Assembly: GCA_002278855.1 (NCBI GenBank)
Contig: NCGG01000007.1
Span: 45,859 to 109,858 of the forward strand
DNA length: 64,000 nt
From: Sphingomonadales bacterium 28-55-16
GTDB taxonomy: Bacteria > Pseudomonadota > Alphaproteobacteria > Sphingomonadales > Sphingomonadaceae
Reading direction: 5' to 3'
Notes under the pieces: model-generated
What the model was told of the DNA's origin: nothing
Databases searched by the model: none
The model's input: only the letters and a program-made list of their open reading frames with translations
Shown here: positions 43,478 through 53,059 of the stretch, in pieces
How positions within the stretch are numbered: the first letter of the stretch is position 1
Layout of the letters: the number at the start of each line of letters is the position of its first letter
Position numbers and translations under genes: made by a program

Positions 43478-43636
43478 TCACGATTTGATAGAAGGCGCAT
43501 CCTCCCGGGCCGCATTCTCCGCCTTATCCAAGACGGCATTAAGGGGGCTGGCCTTTCGCCTGCGCAGATTGGCCCGCAGTGCGGCGCGTAACCGCTCCGC
43601 CTTGATCCGCTCTTTATCCTCTGCATCTTTTGCCAA
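43478..43636 (-). CDS. Small basic protein, unknown function
   Basis: This 52-residue, highly charged protein (MAKDAEDKERIKAERLRAA, then LRANLRRRKASPLNAV) is probably helical and resembles small conserved hypothetical proteins of sphingomonads. The frame is open to 43681, but the TTG at 43636 is preferred because AAAGGAGA lies 7 bases upstream. The composition, rich in Arg, Lys, Ala and Glu, fits nucleic-acid binding, but this is only a guess. Confidence 0.6.
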   Translation of the reverse strand: MAKDAEDKERIKAERLRAALRANLRRRKASPLNAVLDKAENAAREDAPSIKS

Positions 43637-43751
43637 TGCCGCTCTCCTTTGAGGCGCTAATTTCCAGAAAGGCGATGCCAAATCAGAGGCATCAGCGCAA
43701 GCCGCTTGACATTAAGCGCCAGCCTTCGCATAGCGCCGCACCTTCGGTATT

Positions 43752-43826
43752 GCTGCTGTAGCTCAGTGGTAGAGCGCGTCATTGGTAATGACGAGGTCGG
43801 GAGTTCAATCCTCCCCAGCAGCACCA
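43752..43826 (+). tRNA. tRNA-Thr (anticodon GGT)
   Basis: The sequence folds as a cloverleaf: acceptor stem GCTGCTG (43752-43758) with CAGCAGC (43816-43822), D arm GCTC...GAGC, anticodon stem CGTCA/TGACG around the 7-base loop TTGGTAA with anticodon GGT, and T arm GGGAG/CTCCC around TTCAATC. The CCA end is encoded (43824-43826). It reads threonine codon ACC and ACU. Confidence 0.97.
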
Positions 43827-43906
43827 TGGTTTATCCCTTATACTGCAGCGCAGCCGGAACCCAAGCAGAGGTGACAGCCTATCGGCCGTCGTTTTCCAGG
43901 CCAGGT

Positions 43907-46249
43907 TTACCTTTTAAGAAACAGCTCAGCCATGGCATCAATAATCGCAACCGAATCGAGCCGATACGTGGCGAAAAGGTCGGGCAAGTCACCAGTCTGA
44001 CCGAAACGGTCAGTGCCGAGAGGACTTACCCGCATGCCTTGGACGCCACCCAGCCAAGACAGCGCGCCGGGCGAACCATCAATCACCGTTACAAGGCCCG
44101 CGTCCGGCGCCAGCGCGGATAACAGATCCTCGGCATGACAGGGCTGCGCATTTTTGTCGGTCCAGCGCGCGGCTTTGCTTGCGGACCAATCACGATGCAA
44201 CACATCTGGTGACGTGACGTTGAGGACACCTAAGCCGGGAATATCATCAAGCAATTGTGCGTACGCCGCAAGCACCTCGGGCGCGATGGCACCGGTAAAT
44301 GCGATAGCCGCCTCAGCGCCTGCTGCCGGTCGGCGCAACCAATATCCACCCTTAAGGGCATCAGCTTCCCAATCGCTGTTCGCCCGCTCCACTTGCGGCA
44401 CCTGGCGCGTGCTCAGCCGCAGATACACAGAACTGCCGTCGGGCTTTTGCAGATATTCGAATGCCCACCGCATAAACAGCGCAACTTCATCGGCATAAGC
44501 GGGCTCGAAATATGCGAGCCCCGGTTGCCCCATGCCAATAAGCGGCGTGTTAATCGACTGGTGCGCGCCGCCCTCTGGGCCCAATGTCAAACCCGACGGC
44601 GTTCCGACGAGCAGAAAACGCGCATCCGAATAGCAACCGTAATTCAACGCATCCAATCCACGGGCTATGAATGGATCATAAACCGTACCCACCGGAATAA
44701 GGCGCGTACCAAAATGCGGTGCAGCAAGCCCAAGCGACGTCAACAGCAGGAAGAAGTTATTTTCTGCAATGCCAAGTTCAATATGTTGGCCCGCGGCATG
44801 TGCAGCCCATTTTTGTGCCGACGGAATTTTGGCCTCGCGAAATAAATCAGCCACGTCGGAACGCCGAAAAAGCCCGCGCTGGTTCACAAACCCACCCAGA
44901 TTTGTTGTTTGTGTCACGTCAGGCGCCGTGGTTATAATCCGGTCCGCCAGTTCTTCCGAAGATTTGGCCAGATCTAGAAGCACGTGCCCGAATGCGGCCT
45001 GCGTAGATTGTACGTCACCAGATGGAACTGCCAAACGGGCGGGCACGGATACGCTTTCCGCGACGGGTTCAGCGGGCTTGGCTGCCAGAACGCTGCTCCC
45101 GATAAAGTCTTTGAGCTGTGCCGCGACATTGCCGCCAAGGCCGGCAAATGGCGCCCATTCCTCGCCTGCTTCGATACCCATCGTGGTGCGCAGCTGATCA
45201 ATCTGGGCAGGGTTCATCATGCCCGAATGGTTGTCCTTATGCCCGGCAAGCGGCAACCCATAGCCCTTGACCGTATACGCAATGAACAAGGTGGGGCGAT
45301 CATCGTCCGCGCTGTCAAAGGCATCCATCAATGACTCGATACAATGGCCACCCAGGTTGGTCATCAACGCGGCCAGACCGTCGTCATCAAAGCTATCGAG
45401 CAGTTTTTTCACATGCAGCTTACCGCCAATATCTGCAACTAAGCGTGCGCGCCACGCCGCGCCGCCCTGATAGGTGAGCACGGCGAATTCGGCGTTGGGA
45501 CAATTTTCAATCCAGTCTTCCAGCGATTTTCCGCCAGGCCGTGCAAAAGCGGCACGTTGCAGCTTGCCGTGCTTTAACGTGATGACCCGCCATCCCGTCG
45601 TTTCAAATATATCGTCAAAGCGCCGAAACATCCGGTCAGCCGTCGTGCTGTCAAGCGATTGCCGGTTGTAATCGACCACCCACCAGCAGTTCCGGATATC
45701 GTGTTTATACCCTTCAATAAGGCATTCGTAGATATTGCCTTCGTCAAGTTCGGCATCACCCATCAACGATATCATTCGGCCCGCATTGGCCTCCTCTATC
45801 GAACCATGCGCAATCAAATAGTCCTGCACTAAGCTAGAAAAGGCAGTAATCGCGACACCCAACCCAACCGAGCCTGTCGAAAAATCGACCGGGATTTTGT
45901 CCTTGGTACGCGACGGATAGCTTTGTGCACCACCGAGCGCCCGAAATTGCTGCAATTGTTCAAGCGACTGGTTACCAAGTAAATAATGTATGGCCTGAAG
46001 CACGGGCCCAGCATGCGGCTTGACCGAAACCTTATCCTGCGGGCGAAGCGCGTGAAAATATAACGCAGCCATAATCGCGGTCATTGAAGCACAGCTGGCT
46101 TGATGCCCGCCGACCTTTAACCCATCGCGCTTGGGCCGGATATGATTGGCGTTGTGCACGATCCACGACGACAACCAACGGAGCCGACCGTCAAGCGTTT
46201 CGATTGCTGCTATTTTTTCTTCGCGCGTGTCTGCGGCAATATTGGTCAT
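43907..46249 (-). CDS. Homodimeric 2-oxoacid dehydrogenase E1 (AceE/MdeB-like)
   Basis: The 780-residue protein is a single-chain thiamine-diphosphate E1 like AceE and the Pseudomonas MdeB 2-ketobutyrate dehydrogenase, with transketolase-like architecture. The N-terminal domain has VGGHQASCASM, then the cofactor motif GDAELDEGN...VVDYNRQSLD, where GDG is usual and GDA is seen here. The central region carries ITTAPDVTQTTNLGGF. Oxidative decarboxylation of a 2-oxoacid is likely; pyruvate and 2-ketobutyrate are the candidates. It is divergent from an Lrp-type regulator, as in the mdeR-mdeB pair. No E2/E3 genes are adjacent. Confidence 0.75.
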   Translation of the reverse strand: MTNIAADTREEKIAAIETLDGRLRWLSSWIVHNANHIRPKRDGLKVGGHQASCASMTAIMAALYFHALRPQDKVSVKPHAGPVLQAIHYLLGNQSLEQLQQFRALGGAQSYPSRTKDKIPVDFSTGSVGLGVAITAFSSLVQDYLIAHGSIEEANAGRMISLMGDAELDEGNIYECLIEGYKHDIRNCWWVVDYNRQSLDSTTADRMFRRFDDIFETTGWRVITLKHGKLQRAAFARPGGKSLEDWIENCPNAEFAVLTYQGGAAWRARLVADIGGKLHVKKLLDSFDDDGLAALMTNLGGHCIESLMDAFDSADDDRPTLFIAYTVKGYGLPLAGHKDNHSGMMNPAQIDQLRTTMGIEAGEEWAPFAGLGGNVAAQLKDFIGSSVLAAKPAEPVAESVSVPARLAVPSGDVQSTQAAFGHVLLDLAKSSEELADRIITTAPDVTQTTNLGGFVNQRGLFRRSDVADLFREAKIPSAQKWAAHAAGQHIELGIAENNFFLLLTSLGLAAPHFGTRLIPVGTVYDPFIARGLDALNYGCYSDARFLLVGTPSGLTLGPEGGAHQSINTPLIGMGQPGLAYFEPAYADEVALFMRWAFEYLQKPDGSSVYLRLSTRQVPQVERANSDWEADALKGGYWLRRPAAGAEAAIAFTGAIAPEVLAAYAQLLDDIPGLGVLNVTSPDVLHRDWSASKAARWTDKNAQPCHAEDLLSALAPDAGLVTVIDGSPGALSWLGGVQGMRVSPLGTDRFGQTGDLPDLFATYRLDSVAIIDAMAELFLKR

Positions 46250-46334
46250 TGTTTTTTTCGCTTCAGTGAAGTCTGCAGTCTAGTCAACGCACTTGAGCAT
46301 GTCCTTGCGTATTATAGGGACCGATGTCATTATT

Positions 46335-46371
46335 TTGATAGATTATGCTTAAATTTTGAAATATGTATCAA
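46335..46371. promoter_or_regulatory. AT-rich divergent promoter with TTGATA/TATCAA inverted repeat
   Basis: TTGATA (46335-46340) and TATCAA (46366-46371) flank an AT-rich 25-base stretch just before the Lrp-type start. Such AT-rich imperfect dyads are typical of Lrp/AsnC binding, but no consensus is proven here. The 126-base gap also carries the promoter of the E1 gene. Confidence 0.4.
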
Positions 46372-46375
46372 TATT

Positions 46376-46858
46376 ATGCCAAAAAATGTCATTGATGCGA
46401 TTGACCGCAAGATCATCGATTGTCTTCAATCGGATGGCCGCATGTCCAATCAGGAGCTGTCCGAACGCGTCGGCCTGTCCCCCAGTCCGTGCCTGCGGCG
46501 GGTGCGTCAGTTAGAGTCCGACGGCACAATATCACGCTATGTGGCTTTGGTTGATCCCGATAAAATGGGTATATCGGTCACGGCATTTATCCGCGTCCGC
46601 TTGGACCAGCAGGATGACCGTCATCTGGAAGAATTCGAAACGGCGGTTGCCGGATTTCCAGAAGTCATGGAGTGTTACCTGATGACAGGTGAGGCAGACT
46701 ATCAACTGCGTATATTGGTCGCATCTCTGACCCAGTTTGAGGATTTTCTGCGCCACCGACTGACGCGTGTAAAAGGTGTCGCCAATGTGACGACAAGCTT
46801 TGCGTTAAGGCCCGTGATCTACAAGACGTCCGTTCCAACCTTGTTACCGCAGTTGTGA
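46376..46858 (+). CDS. Lrp/AsnC-family transcriptional regulator
   Basis: The 160-residue protein has the N-terminal helix-turn-helix (DAIDRKIIDCLQSDGRMSNQ, then LSERVGLSPSPCLRRVRQLE) and a C-terminal RAM ligand domain ending with VKGVANVTTSFALRPV. The frame is open to 46142, but the ATG at 46376 gives the normal Lrp length. It is divergent from the 2-oxoacid dehydrogenase E1 gene, so an amino acid or keto acid is the likely effector. Confidence 0.93.
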   Translation: MPKNVIDAIDRKIIDCLQSDGRMSNQELSERVGLSPSPCLRRVRQLESDGTISRYVALVDPDKMGISVTAFIRVRLDQQDDRHLEEFETAVAGFPEVMECYLMTGEADYQLRILVASLTQFEDFLRHRLTRVKGVANVTTSFALRPVIYKTSVPTLLPQL

Positions 46859-46979
46859 GGGGGCAATATTTCCCGATGCGATACCCCCATAAAATTTTCC
46901 GGACACAACAATCTTTTCAATCGAGAATGACGGCCTTTCAGTCGCATAAGCGGCCGAGACCCGTTGGTGGAGTGAAGTG

Positions 46980-48296
46980 ATGAAATTGGAAAACGACCCC
47001 CTTGCTGCTTTATGGATGCCGTTCACGGCAAACCGGGCGTTCAAGGCAACGCCGCGTCAGCTTAAATCTGCCAAGGACATGCATTATACCAGCGATGATG
47101 GACGACAGATACTCGACGGCACCGCGGGCCTTTGGGCGGTAAACGCTGGCCACTGCCGGGCGCCGATTGTCGAGGCGATCCAAAAATGTGCCGCGAAACT
47201 GGATTATGCTCCACCTTTCCAGTTGGGGCACCCGCTCGCCTTTGAACTGGCTTCCCGCATAGCAGCGCTGATGCCTGAGGGCTTGGACCGCATATTCTTT
47301 ACCAATTCAGGTTCCGAATCGGTTGATACCGCCCTTAAAATTGCGCTGGCTTACCAACGCGCGATTGGACAGGGCACACGCACGCGGCTGATCGGGCGTG
47401 AACGTGGCTATAGTGGCGTTGGCTTTGGTGGCATTTCGGTTGGCGGCATCGTCAACAACCGTCGGCAATTTGGCAACTTGTTAACAGGCGTCGACCACCT
47501 TCCGCACACCCATAATCTCGAACATAACGCCTTTACGATGGGTCGCCCCGAATGGGGTGGGCATTTGGCGGATAATCTTGAGGCTATCGTAGCTTTGCAT
47601 GGCGCAGAAACGATTGCGGCCGTCATTGTCGAACCGATGGCTGGCTCAACCGGCGTGCTGGTTCCGCCCATCGGCTATCTCGAAAAGCTGCGCGAGATTA
47701 CGCGCAAACATGGTATATTGCTCATCTTTGACGAAGTGATCACCGGTTTTGGTCGTGTCGGCGGCGCAACGGCCTCTGAAACGCTAGGCGTGACGCCCGA
47801 CATCATAACAATGGCAAAGGGCCTGACGAACGCCGCAGTGCCCATGGGCGCTGTCGCCATTAGCCGCCATATCCACGACGGTGTTGTGGAAGGCGGCCCT
47901 GATGGCATAGAATTGTTCCACGGATATACATATTCGGGGCACCCCTTGGCTGCGGCAGCAGGCCTTGCGACCCTAGACCTTTACAAGTCGGAGGGGATTT
48001 TTGAGCATGCCACCTCGCTTCACGGCTATTGGCAGGACGCAGTGCACAGCCTGAAAGGCAAGCGGCACATTATCGACATCCGCAACATGGGGATCGTTGC
48101 TGCTATAGAGCTTGCGCCGCATTCCGACGGCGTTGGCAAAAGGGGCATGCAGCTATTCCACAAATGCTTCGACAATGGCCTGTTGGTCCGCGCGACGGGC
48201 GACATCATTGCCCTGTCGCCACCATTGATATTGCAAAAATCCCATATTGACGAGATTGTCGGACGTATTGGTGAGTTGATCGAAACCGTCGACTAA
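46980..48296 (+). CDS. Class III aminotransferase (omega-amino acid:pyruvate type)
   Basis: The 438-residue PLP enzyme has the start LWMPFTANRAFK, FFTNSGSESVDTALK for phosphate binding, the FDEVITGFGRVG motif with the PLP Asp, and MAKGLTNAAVPMGA with the Schiff-base Lys. This is the pattern of beta-alanine or omega-amino-acid:pyruvate aminotransferases, which turn a terminal primary amine into an aldehyde. The ATG at 46980 has GGAG 7 bases upstream; the frame formally opens with a GTG one codon earlier. Its stop overlaps the stop of the convergent MDR gene by 4 bases. Confidence 0.9.
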   Translation: MKLENDPLAALWMPFTANRAFKATPRQLKSAKDMHYTSDDGRQILDGTAGLWAVNAGHCRAPIVEAIQKCAAKLDYAPPFQLGHPLAFELASRIAALMPEGLDRIFFTNSGSESVDTALKIALAYQRAIGQGTRTRLIGRERGYSGVGFGGISVGGIVNNRRQFGNLLTGVDHLPHTHNLEHNAFTMGRPEWGGHLADNLEAIVALHGAETIAAVIVEPMAGSTGVLVPPIGYLEKLREITRKHGILLIFDEVITGFGRVGGATASETLGVTPDIITMAKGLTNAAVPMGAVAISRHIHDGVVEGGPDGIELFHGYTYSGHPLAAAAGLATLDLYKSEGIFEHATSLHGYWQDAVHSLKGKRHIIDIRNMGIVAAIELAPHSDGVGKRGMQLFHKCFDNGLLVRATGDIIALSPPLILQKSHIDEIVGRIGELIETVD

Positions 48297-49345
48297 AGCG
48301 ACAAGACGATTTTTCCCACATGCTGCTTCGTCAAAAACGCCTCTTGGGCTTTAACGATTTCGGATATGTCATAGACGGCGGCAACAACCGGTTGGATTTC
48401 GCCGCGCTCAATGTACGAAACGAGATGTGCGAACACGTCTGGTTCTAACACTGTGCAACCGATCAGCCGCAAGTCTTTGAGATACAGCGTCCGAAGGTCA
48501 AGATCGACAATTGGACCGGAAATAGCGCCTGAGACGCCATAGCGGCCGCCCCGTTTGAGGACATTAAGGATGTCGCCGAACTGCGACCCTCCGACGATAT
48601 CGACAGCGGCATCAAAATGCTCCGTCCCGAACAAGGCGGCAAGGTCAGCATCGCGTGGAACCACCTGGGACGCACCCAGAGCACGCACGCTCTCGGCCTT
48701 TGTATCCGCCGCCATCGCAATGACTTCGGCGCCGCGCCGTTTTGCAAGTTGAACGGCAGCAGAGCCAACGCCGCCCGATGCCCCGGTAATGAGAACACGC
48801 TCGCCAGCCTGCACATTGATCCGCGTCAGGATGTTTTCGGCGGTGCCATAAGCGCACGGGAAACTCGCCAATTCAATGTCGGAAAGCCGCGATTCAACGC
48901 GGTGTGCATGCCTTGACGGAACGCAGGTATAGTCTGCAAACCCGCCGTCGACTTCAGAACCGAAGTAAAGAATATCGAACCGGCTCGCGCCGCGAAAAAC
49001 AGGTTCGACCAATATCCGCTCACCTATGCGCCCGGGATCTACATTTTGGCCGACTGCTACAATATGTCCGCAGGCGTCTGCACCCTGTATGCGCGGAAAA
49101 TGAAAAGCCGCGCCGGACCAACCATCGTCACCGGCGCCTGCTATGCCCGACACTGCGCCGGCGTCGGTCGCCTCTGCAACCGATTTGGAATACCAACCGA
49201 TGCGCGTGTTGATATCGGTGTTATTGACGCCTGCCGCAGCAACGCGGATCAAGACATCGTCCGCGCCCGGAATTTGTACGGGCACGTCATCGCGAAAGTC
49301 GAGCCTGTCATAGCCGCCATGGCCGGTCAGCAGGACCGCGCGCAT
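48293..49345 (-). CDS. Zinc-type alcohol dehydrogenase / quinone oxidoreductase (MDR superfamily)
   Basis: The 350-residue medium-chain dehydrogenase has a GroES-like N-domain (VLIRVAAAGVNNTDINTRIGWY) and a Rossmann domain with ITGASGGVGSAAVQLAKRRGAEV. The usual structural zinc cysteines are absent and the active-site pattern resembles the quinone oxidoreductase group, so zinc is probably not used in the standard way. The frame is open to 49399; the ATG at 49345 gives the family N-terminus. It is the last gene of the Rieske/flavoprotein operon, 14 bases after the Rieske stop, so it likely acts on an intermediate of that pathway. Confidence 0.82.
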   Translation of the reverse strand: MRAVLLTGHGGYDRLDFRDDVPVQIPGADDVLIRVAAAGVNNTDINTRIGWYSKSVAEATDAGAVSGIAGAGDDGWSGAAFHFPRIQGADACGHIVAVGQNVDPGRIGERILVEPVFRGASRFDILYFGSEVDGGFADYTCVPSRHAHRVESRLSDIELASFPCAYGTAENILTRINVQAGERVLITGASGGVGSAAVQLAKRRGAEVIAMAADTKAESVRALGASQVVPRDADLAALFGTEHFDAAVDIVGGSQFGDILNVLKRGGRYGVSGAISGPIVDLDLRTLYLKDLRLIGCTVLEPDVFAHLVSYIERGEIQPVVAAVYDISEIVKAQEAFLTKQHVGKIVLSL

Positions 49346-49359
49346 ATTGGCGGCTATGG

Positions 49360-50613
49360 TCACTCGGCGCGTGCCAGCCCAAACTGGTTCAAATACCATT
49401 TCTGGAAGTTAAGCACGCTGCCTTCCTGTTCCGAATAGCGACCCGGCCGATAACGGGTCGACATAATCCCTGCCTGATTGTTTTCCGTGATGACTTTGTC
49501 CTGCGTGGTCGTTGCGTGATAGCCCCAGATCATTTTTTCAATGTCGACTTCAGCTTCAGTCGCGCGGCCGTCAACCAACCAGATCATCTCCACATCGGTC
49601 TCCAACGCGCCACGCGGCGTAAATTGGAACAATATTGCGAAATGATCGTCTGCAACAATCTGGCTGAATGGGCTGAAGCTTAAATGCATCCGCCCGCCAT
49701 CTGCTTTCGTCCGTTTGCCCATGAGCGGTGCCGGCGCGGAGCCATCTTGTGTTTCCGAAGCCCAGCCATCCTTGTTCATCCGTTGCATCAGCAGGCGCAA
49801 ATGGCTGCTATCAGGCGCCTCATCGATCGTGCCGATTGGCCGGCCTGCAGCCGCAGCGCTTTCTTCCCATGCCTGTAACTTAGGTGCGAAGCTAGCGATC
49901 GCGTCCGCAGGCCCGGAACTTGGTCCCGCGCCTACGGCTACGATCGATTCCGATGCGTGCATCGAGCAGAATTCCGGATGCGACGGGACGCAATGATAGC
50001 ATTCGAAGAAGTTCTCCACGACCAGCTTCCAGTTAGCGGTCGTGGGATAGCTGCCTGCATGCGCAATTCGCGCGTCGGCGAAACCGTGATAGTCAAGGAT
50101 TGCCCCCATGTCGCCGAAGGTCGCATCAAAATCAACGGGCGCATCCTCGCTCATATTGATGAAGATCAGGCCGTGGAACACGCGAATATGGCATGCGAAC
50201 AAGCTATTTTCCGCTTTATCGAAATCTTCGGGCATCAGCCGCGCGGAAATCAACCGTCCATCAAGGCCGAAGGTCCATGCGTGATAGGGGCAGACCAAGC
50301 GCGGGGCATTGCCACTTTCCGACTGACAAATGGTGGATCCCCGATGACGACAAACGTTGAAGAAAGCGCGAACGCTATCTGCATTTTCGCGAATTACGAT
50401 GATCTGTTCATTGCCCACACGAAACAGGAAATAATCACCCTTGTTCGGGATCCGAGACACATGGCCCGCAAGCAGCCATTTCTGGCTAATGATTTCGTCG
50501 AAATCAGCTTTAAACACCGCTTCGCTGGCGTAAAATTCCTGATCAAAGCTGTACCCTACCTGCGTGTTTGCGGCGAGCCGTTGCATTGTGGCATTGGGTG
50601 TTTCGGTCGTCAT
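49360..50613 (-). CDS. Rieske non-heme iron oxygenase, alpha subunit (betaine demethylase-like)
   Basis: The 417-residue protein has the Rieske cluster ligands Cys88, His90, Cys108 and His111 (CRHRGS and CPYHAW) and the mononuclear iron site in ENFFECYHCVPSHPEF, with Glu204, His207 and His212. It belongs to the oxygenases that remove N-methyl groups from glycine betaine, proline betaine or carnitine-type compounds. Its ATG overlaps the stop of the downstream-named flavoprotein gene (ATGA). No reductase is encoded nearby. The exact quaternary amine cannot be read from the sequence. Confidence 0.88.
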   Translation of the reverse strand: MTTETPNATMQRLAANTQVGYSFDQEFYASEAVFKADFDEIISQKWLLAGHVSRIPNKGDYFLFRVGNEQIIVIRENADSVRAFFNVCRHRGSTICQSESGNAPRLVCPYHAWTFGLDGRLISARLMPEDFDKAENSLFACHIRVFHGLIFINMSEDAPVDFDATFGDMGAILDYHGFADARIAHAGSYPTTANWKLVVENFFECYHCVPSHPEFCSMHASESIVAVGAGPSSGPADAIASFAPKLQAWEESAAAAGRPIGTIDEAPDSSHLRLLMQRMNKDGWASETQDGSAPAPLMGKRTKADGGRMHLSFSPFSQIVADDHFAILFQFTPRGALETDVEMIWLVDGRATEAEVDIEKMIWGYHATTTQDKVITENNQAGIMSTRYRPGRYSEQEGSVLNFQKWYLNQFGLARAE

Positions 50614-53054
50614 ATTTTGATCCGTGCGTTTGAGGGGTCGTACAATGGTTTCAGCGATGCGGTCACCGGGTGGCGAATACCGGCAATTTCAATCTCATAG
50701 TCATCAGCACCAATGGATCCTACCACACCGCCGTCAGCGGCATCGACATAGCCAAGCCCACATGCACCGCCGAGCGTCTGGGCATACATGCCTGAACGGA
50801 TGTATCCCGCAATCCGGTCGCCCTGCCAAATAGGTTCATTATGGTAGAGCATCGGTTCGGGTGACTTTAACAGAAACTGCACAAGGCGCTGCTTCAGGCC
50901 GGCTTCCTTCTGTGCAACCAAAGCGTCACGGCCAATGAAGCCACCGACCTTATCCATCTTTACTGCAAAGCCTAAGCCAGCCTCCAGCGGCGTATCCTCG
51001 TCGGTGATATCATGGCCCCAGTGGCGATATGCTTTTTCCATGCGCAGCGCATTGAGCGCGTGGTAGCCGCAATGCTTCAGGCCAAATGCTGCGCCGGCTG
51101 CGACTATCTCGTCATATACGCCCGTCATAAATTCAGTCGGAATATACAATTCCCAACCCAATTCACCGACATAAGTGATCCGCGATGCGCGGACGACAGC
51201 ATAACCAAGCTCGATTTCTTGCGACGTGGCGAACGGAAACGCCGCATGCGACAAATCATTGGGGCAAATTGATTGAAGCAAATCGCGCGCATTCGGCCCC
51301 ATGATCGAAATGACACCCATGCCTGACGACACATTGGTCAAAACGGCATGTGCACCATCGGGGGTATGGCGTTTCAGCCAGTTGAAATCTTTGATCTCGG
51401 TCTCGGCCCCGGTGACGATCAAATAGGCTGTTTCCGACAAGCGCGTGACGGTCAGATCGGCTTCAATTCCGCCTTTTTCATTCAGCCATTGGGTATAGAC
51501 CAGCTTGCCCGGCGCAACATCAACATCATTTGCGCAGACGCGGTTGAGCACAGCCATGGCGTCGCGGCCTTCAAGACGGAATTTGGCGAATGAGCTTTGG
51601 TCAAACAGGCCAACAGCCTCCCGCACTGCTTTGCATTCAGCGGCGTTGGCTTCAAACCAGTTCTGGCGGCCATAGCTATATTCATATTTTGGAGCGCTAC
51701 CGGCTTCGCCATACCAATTGGGTCGCTCCCAACCATAAGCTTCCCCGTGGCAGGCGCCTGCCGCAACCAGCCGGTCGTGGATCGCCGAGCGCCGGACACC
51801 GCGCGCGGTTTCATATTGCTTAAAAGGATAATGCGTTGCGTACAAAAGCCCAAGACTCTCTGTAACGCGCTCCCGCAGATATTTGCGGTTGATTTGGAAA
51901 GGCATGTTGCGACGGATATCGACCGTCCACAAGTCTGCGGGCGGAATGCCATCGCGAATCCAGTCGGCCATAACCTTGCCGACACCGCCCGCAGATTGCA
52001 GGCCAATGGAATTGAGGCCAGCCGCGACAAAGCAACCTTTCAACTCTGCGCTCTCGCCAAGATGATAACGCACGTCCGGCGTGAAGCTTTCAGGGCCGCA
52101 GAAGAATTTTTGAATCCCTGCCTTCTCGAGCGCCGGAACACGGCGCATCGCATCCAGCAAAAGCGGTTCGAAATGTTCAAAGCTGCCTGCGATTTCGTCA
52201 AAGCAGAAATCTTCCGAAATTCCGTCCATGCCCCACGGCCGGGCGTTGGGTTCAAATGCGCCCACAAGCAGCTTGCCCGCGTCATATTTGTAATAACCGC
52301 AATAATCATAATCACGCAGCACGGGGAGCGTTTTGTCGATTCCCTCGACCCCTTCAAACAGCACGTAATAATGTTCGCACGCGTGCAATGGCGCAGCGAC
52401 GCCGACGCTGGCTGCCAAATCGCGGGTCCACATCCCGCCGCATATCACGACATAGTCGGCATCAATCGAACCTTCGTCGGTATCTACGCCAGTGATCCGA
52501 TCCCCATTGTGGCGGATTTTTGTGACCTTCGTGTTCTCAAAGATTTTTGCGCCGCCTGTGCGCGCACCCTTTGCCAGCGCCTGCGTGATATCAACCGCAT
52601 TGGCATAGCCATCGCTCGGGATGTGGATACCGCCAACAACGTCGTCGACATTGACGATATTTGCGAGGTCTTTGATTTCTTCCGGCGTCACGACATGGAC
52701 CGGCAAGTCAAATACCTTGGCCATTGATGCGCTGCGTTTCAATTCTTCGAAGCGTTCGAGATTGGTTGCCATCGAGATGGAACCGCACTGGCGGTACCCA
52801 GTGGCCTGCCCGGTCTCTGCCTCAAGCCCATGATATAGTTCGCCGGTATATTTGGCGAGTTTGGTCATGTTGATAGATGGCCGCAGCTGGCCCACAAGCC
52901 CCGCCGCGTGCCATGTTGTTCCGCTGGTTAATTGCTTGCGCTCCAGCAGGACAACATCGTCCCAGCCAATCTTGGTCAAATGATAAGCGATCGAGCAGCC
53001 AATGACACCGCCACCGATAATGACGACCTTTGCTTTTTTGGGAAGTTCAGCCAC
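50610..53054 (-). CDS. Dimethylglycine dehydrogenase-like flavoprotein (second copy)
   Basis: The 814-residue protein has an N-terminal FAD domain (VVIIGGGVIGCSIAYHL), the covalent-flavin motif SGTTWHAAG with His49, the FAO_M region and a C-terminal GcvT-like aminomethyltransferase domain. The family oxidises N-methyl groups of dimethylglycine, sarcosine or similar and passes the carbon to folate or releases formaldehyde. It starts with GTG at 53054, 5 bases after the stop of the first copy, and ends overlapping the Rieske gene. It is a paralogue of the next gene upstream and not a duplicate in tandem with identical sequence. Confidence 0.9.
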   Translation of the reverse strand: MAELPKKAKVVIIGGGVIGCSIAYHLTKIGWDDVVLLERKQLTSGTTWHAAGLVGQLRPSINMTKLAKYTGELYHGLEAETGQATGYRQCGSISMATNLERFEELKRSASMAKVFDLPVHVVTPEEIKDLANIVNVDDVVGGIHIPSDGYANAVDITQALAKGARTGGAKIFENTKVTKIRHNGDRITGVDTDEGSIDADYVVICGGMWTRDLAASVGVAAPLHACEHYYVLFEGVEGIDKTLPVLRDYDYCGYYKYDAGKLLVGAFEPNARPWGMDGISEDFCFDEIAGSFEHFEPLLLDAMRRVPALEKAGIQKFFCGPESFTPDVRYHLGESAELKGCFVAAGLNSIGLQSAGGVGKVMADWIRDGIPPADLWTVDIRRNMPFQINRKYLRERVTESLGLLYATHYPFKQYETARGVRRSAIHDRLVAAGACHGEAYGWERPNWYGEAGSAPKYEYSYGRQNWFEANAAECKAVREAVGLFDQSSFAKFRLEGRDAMAVLNRVCANDVDVAPGKLVYTQWLNEKGGIEADLTVTRLSETAYLIVTGAETEIKDFNWLKRHTPDGAHAVLTNVSSGMGVISIMGPNARDLLQSICPNDLSHAAFPFATSQEIELGYAVVRASRITYVGELGWELYIPTEFMTGVYDEIVAAGAAFGLKHCGYHALNALRMEKAYRHWGHDITDEDTPLEAGLGFAVKMDKVGGFIGRDALVAQKEAGLKQRLVQFLLKSPEPMLYHNEPIWQGDRIAGYIRSGMYAQTLGGACGLGYVDAADGGVVGSIGADDYEIEIAGIRHPVTASLKPLYDPSNARIKI

Positions 53055-53059
53055 GGTTG

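Noticed and set aside
43752..43826. tRNA-Thr as an integration site for a mobile island
   Set aside because: No integrase, no repeat of the tRNA 3' end and no composition shift were seen next to it.
51597..52727. Plus-strand open frame of 376 codons inside the second flavoprotein gene
   Set aside because: It is antisense to a well-supported gene over its whole length and has no recognisable domain.
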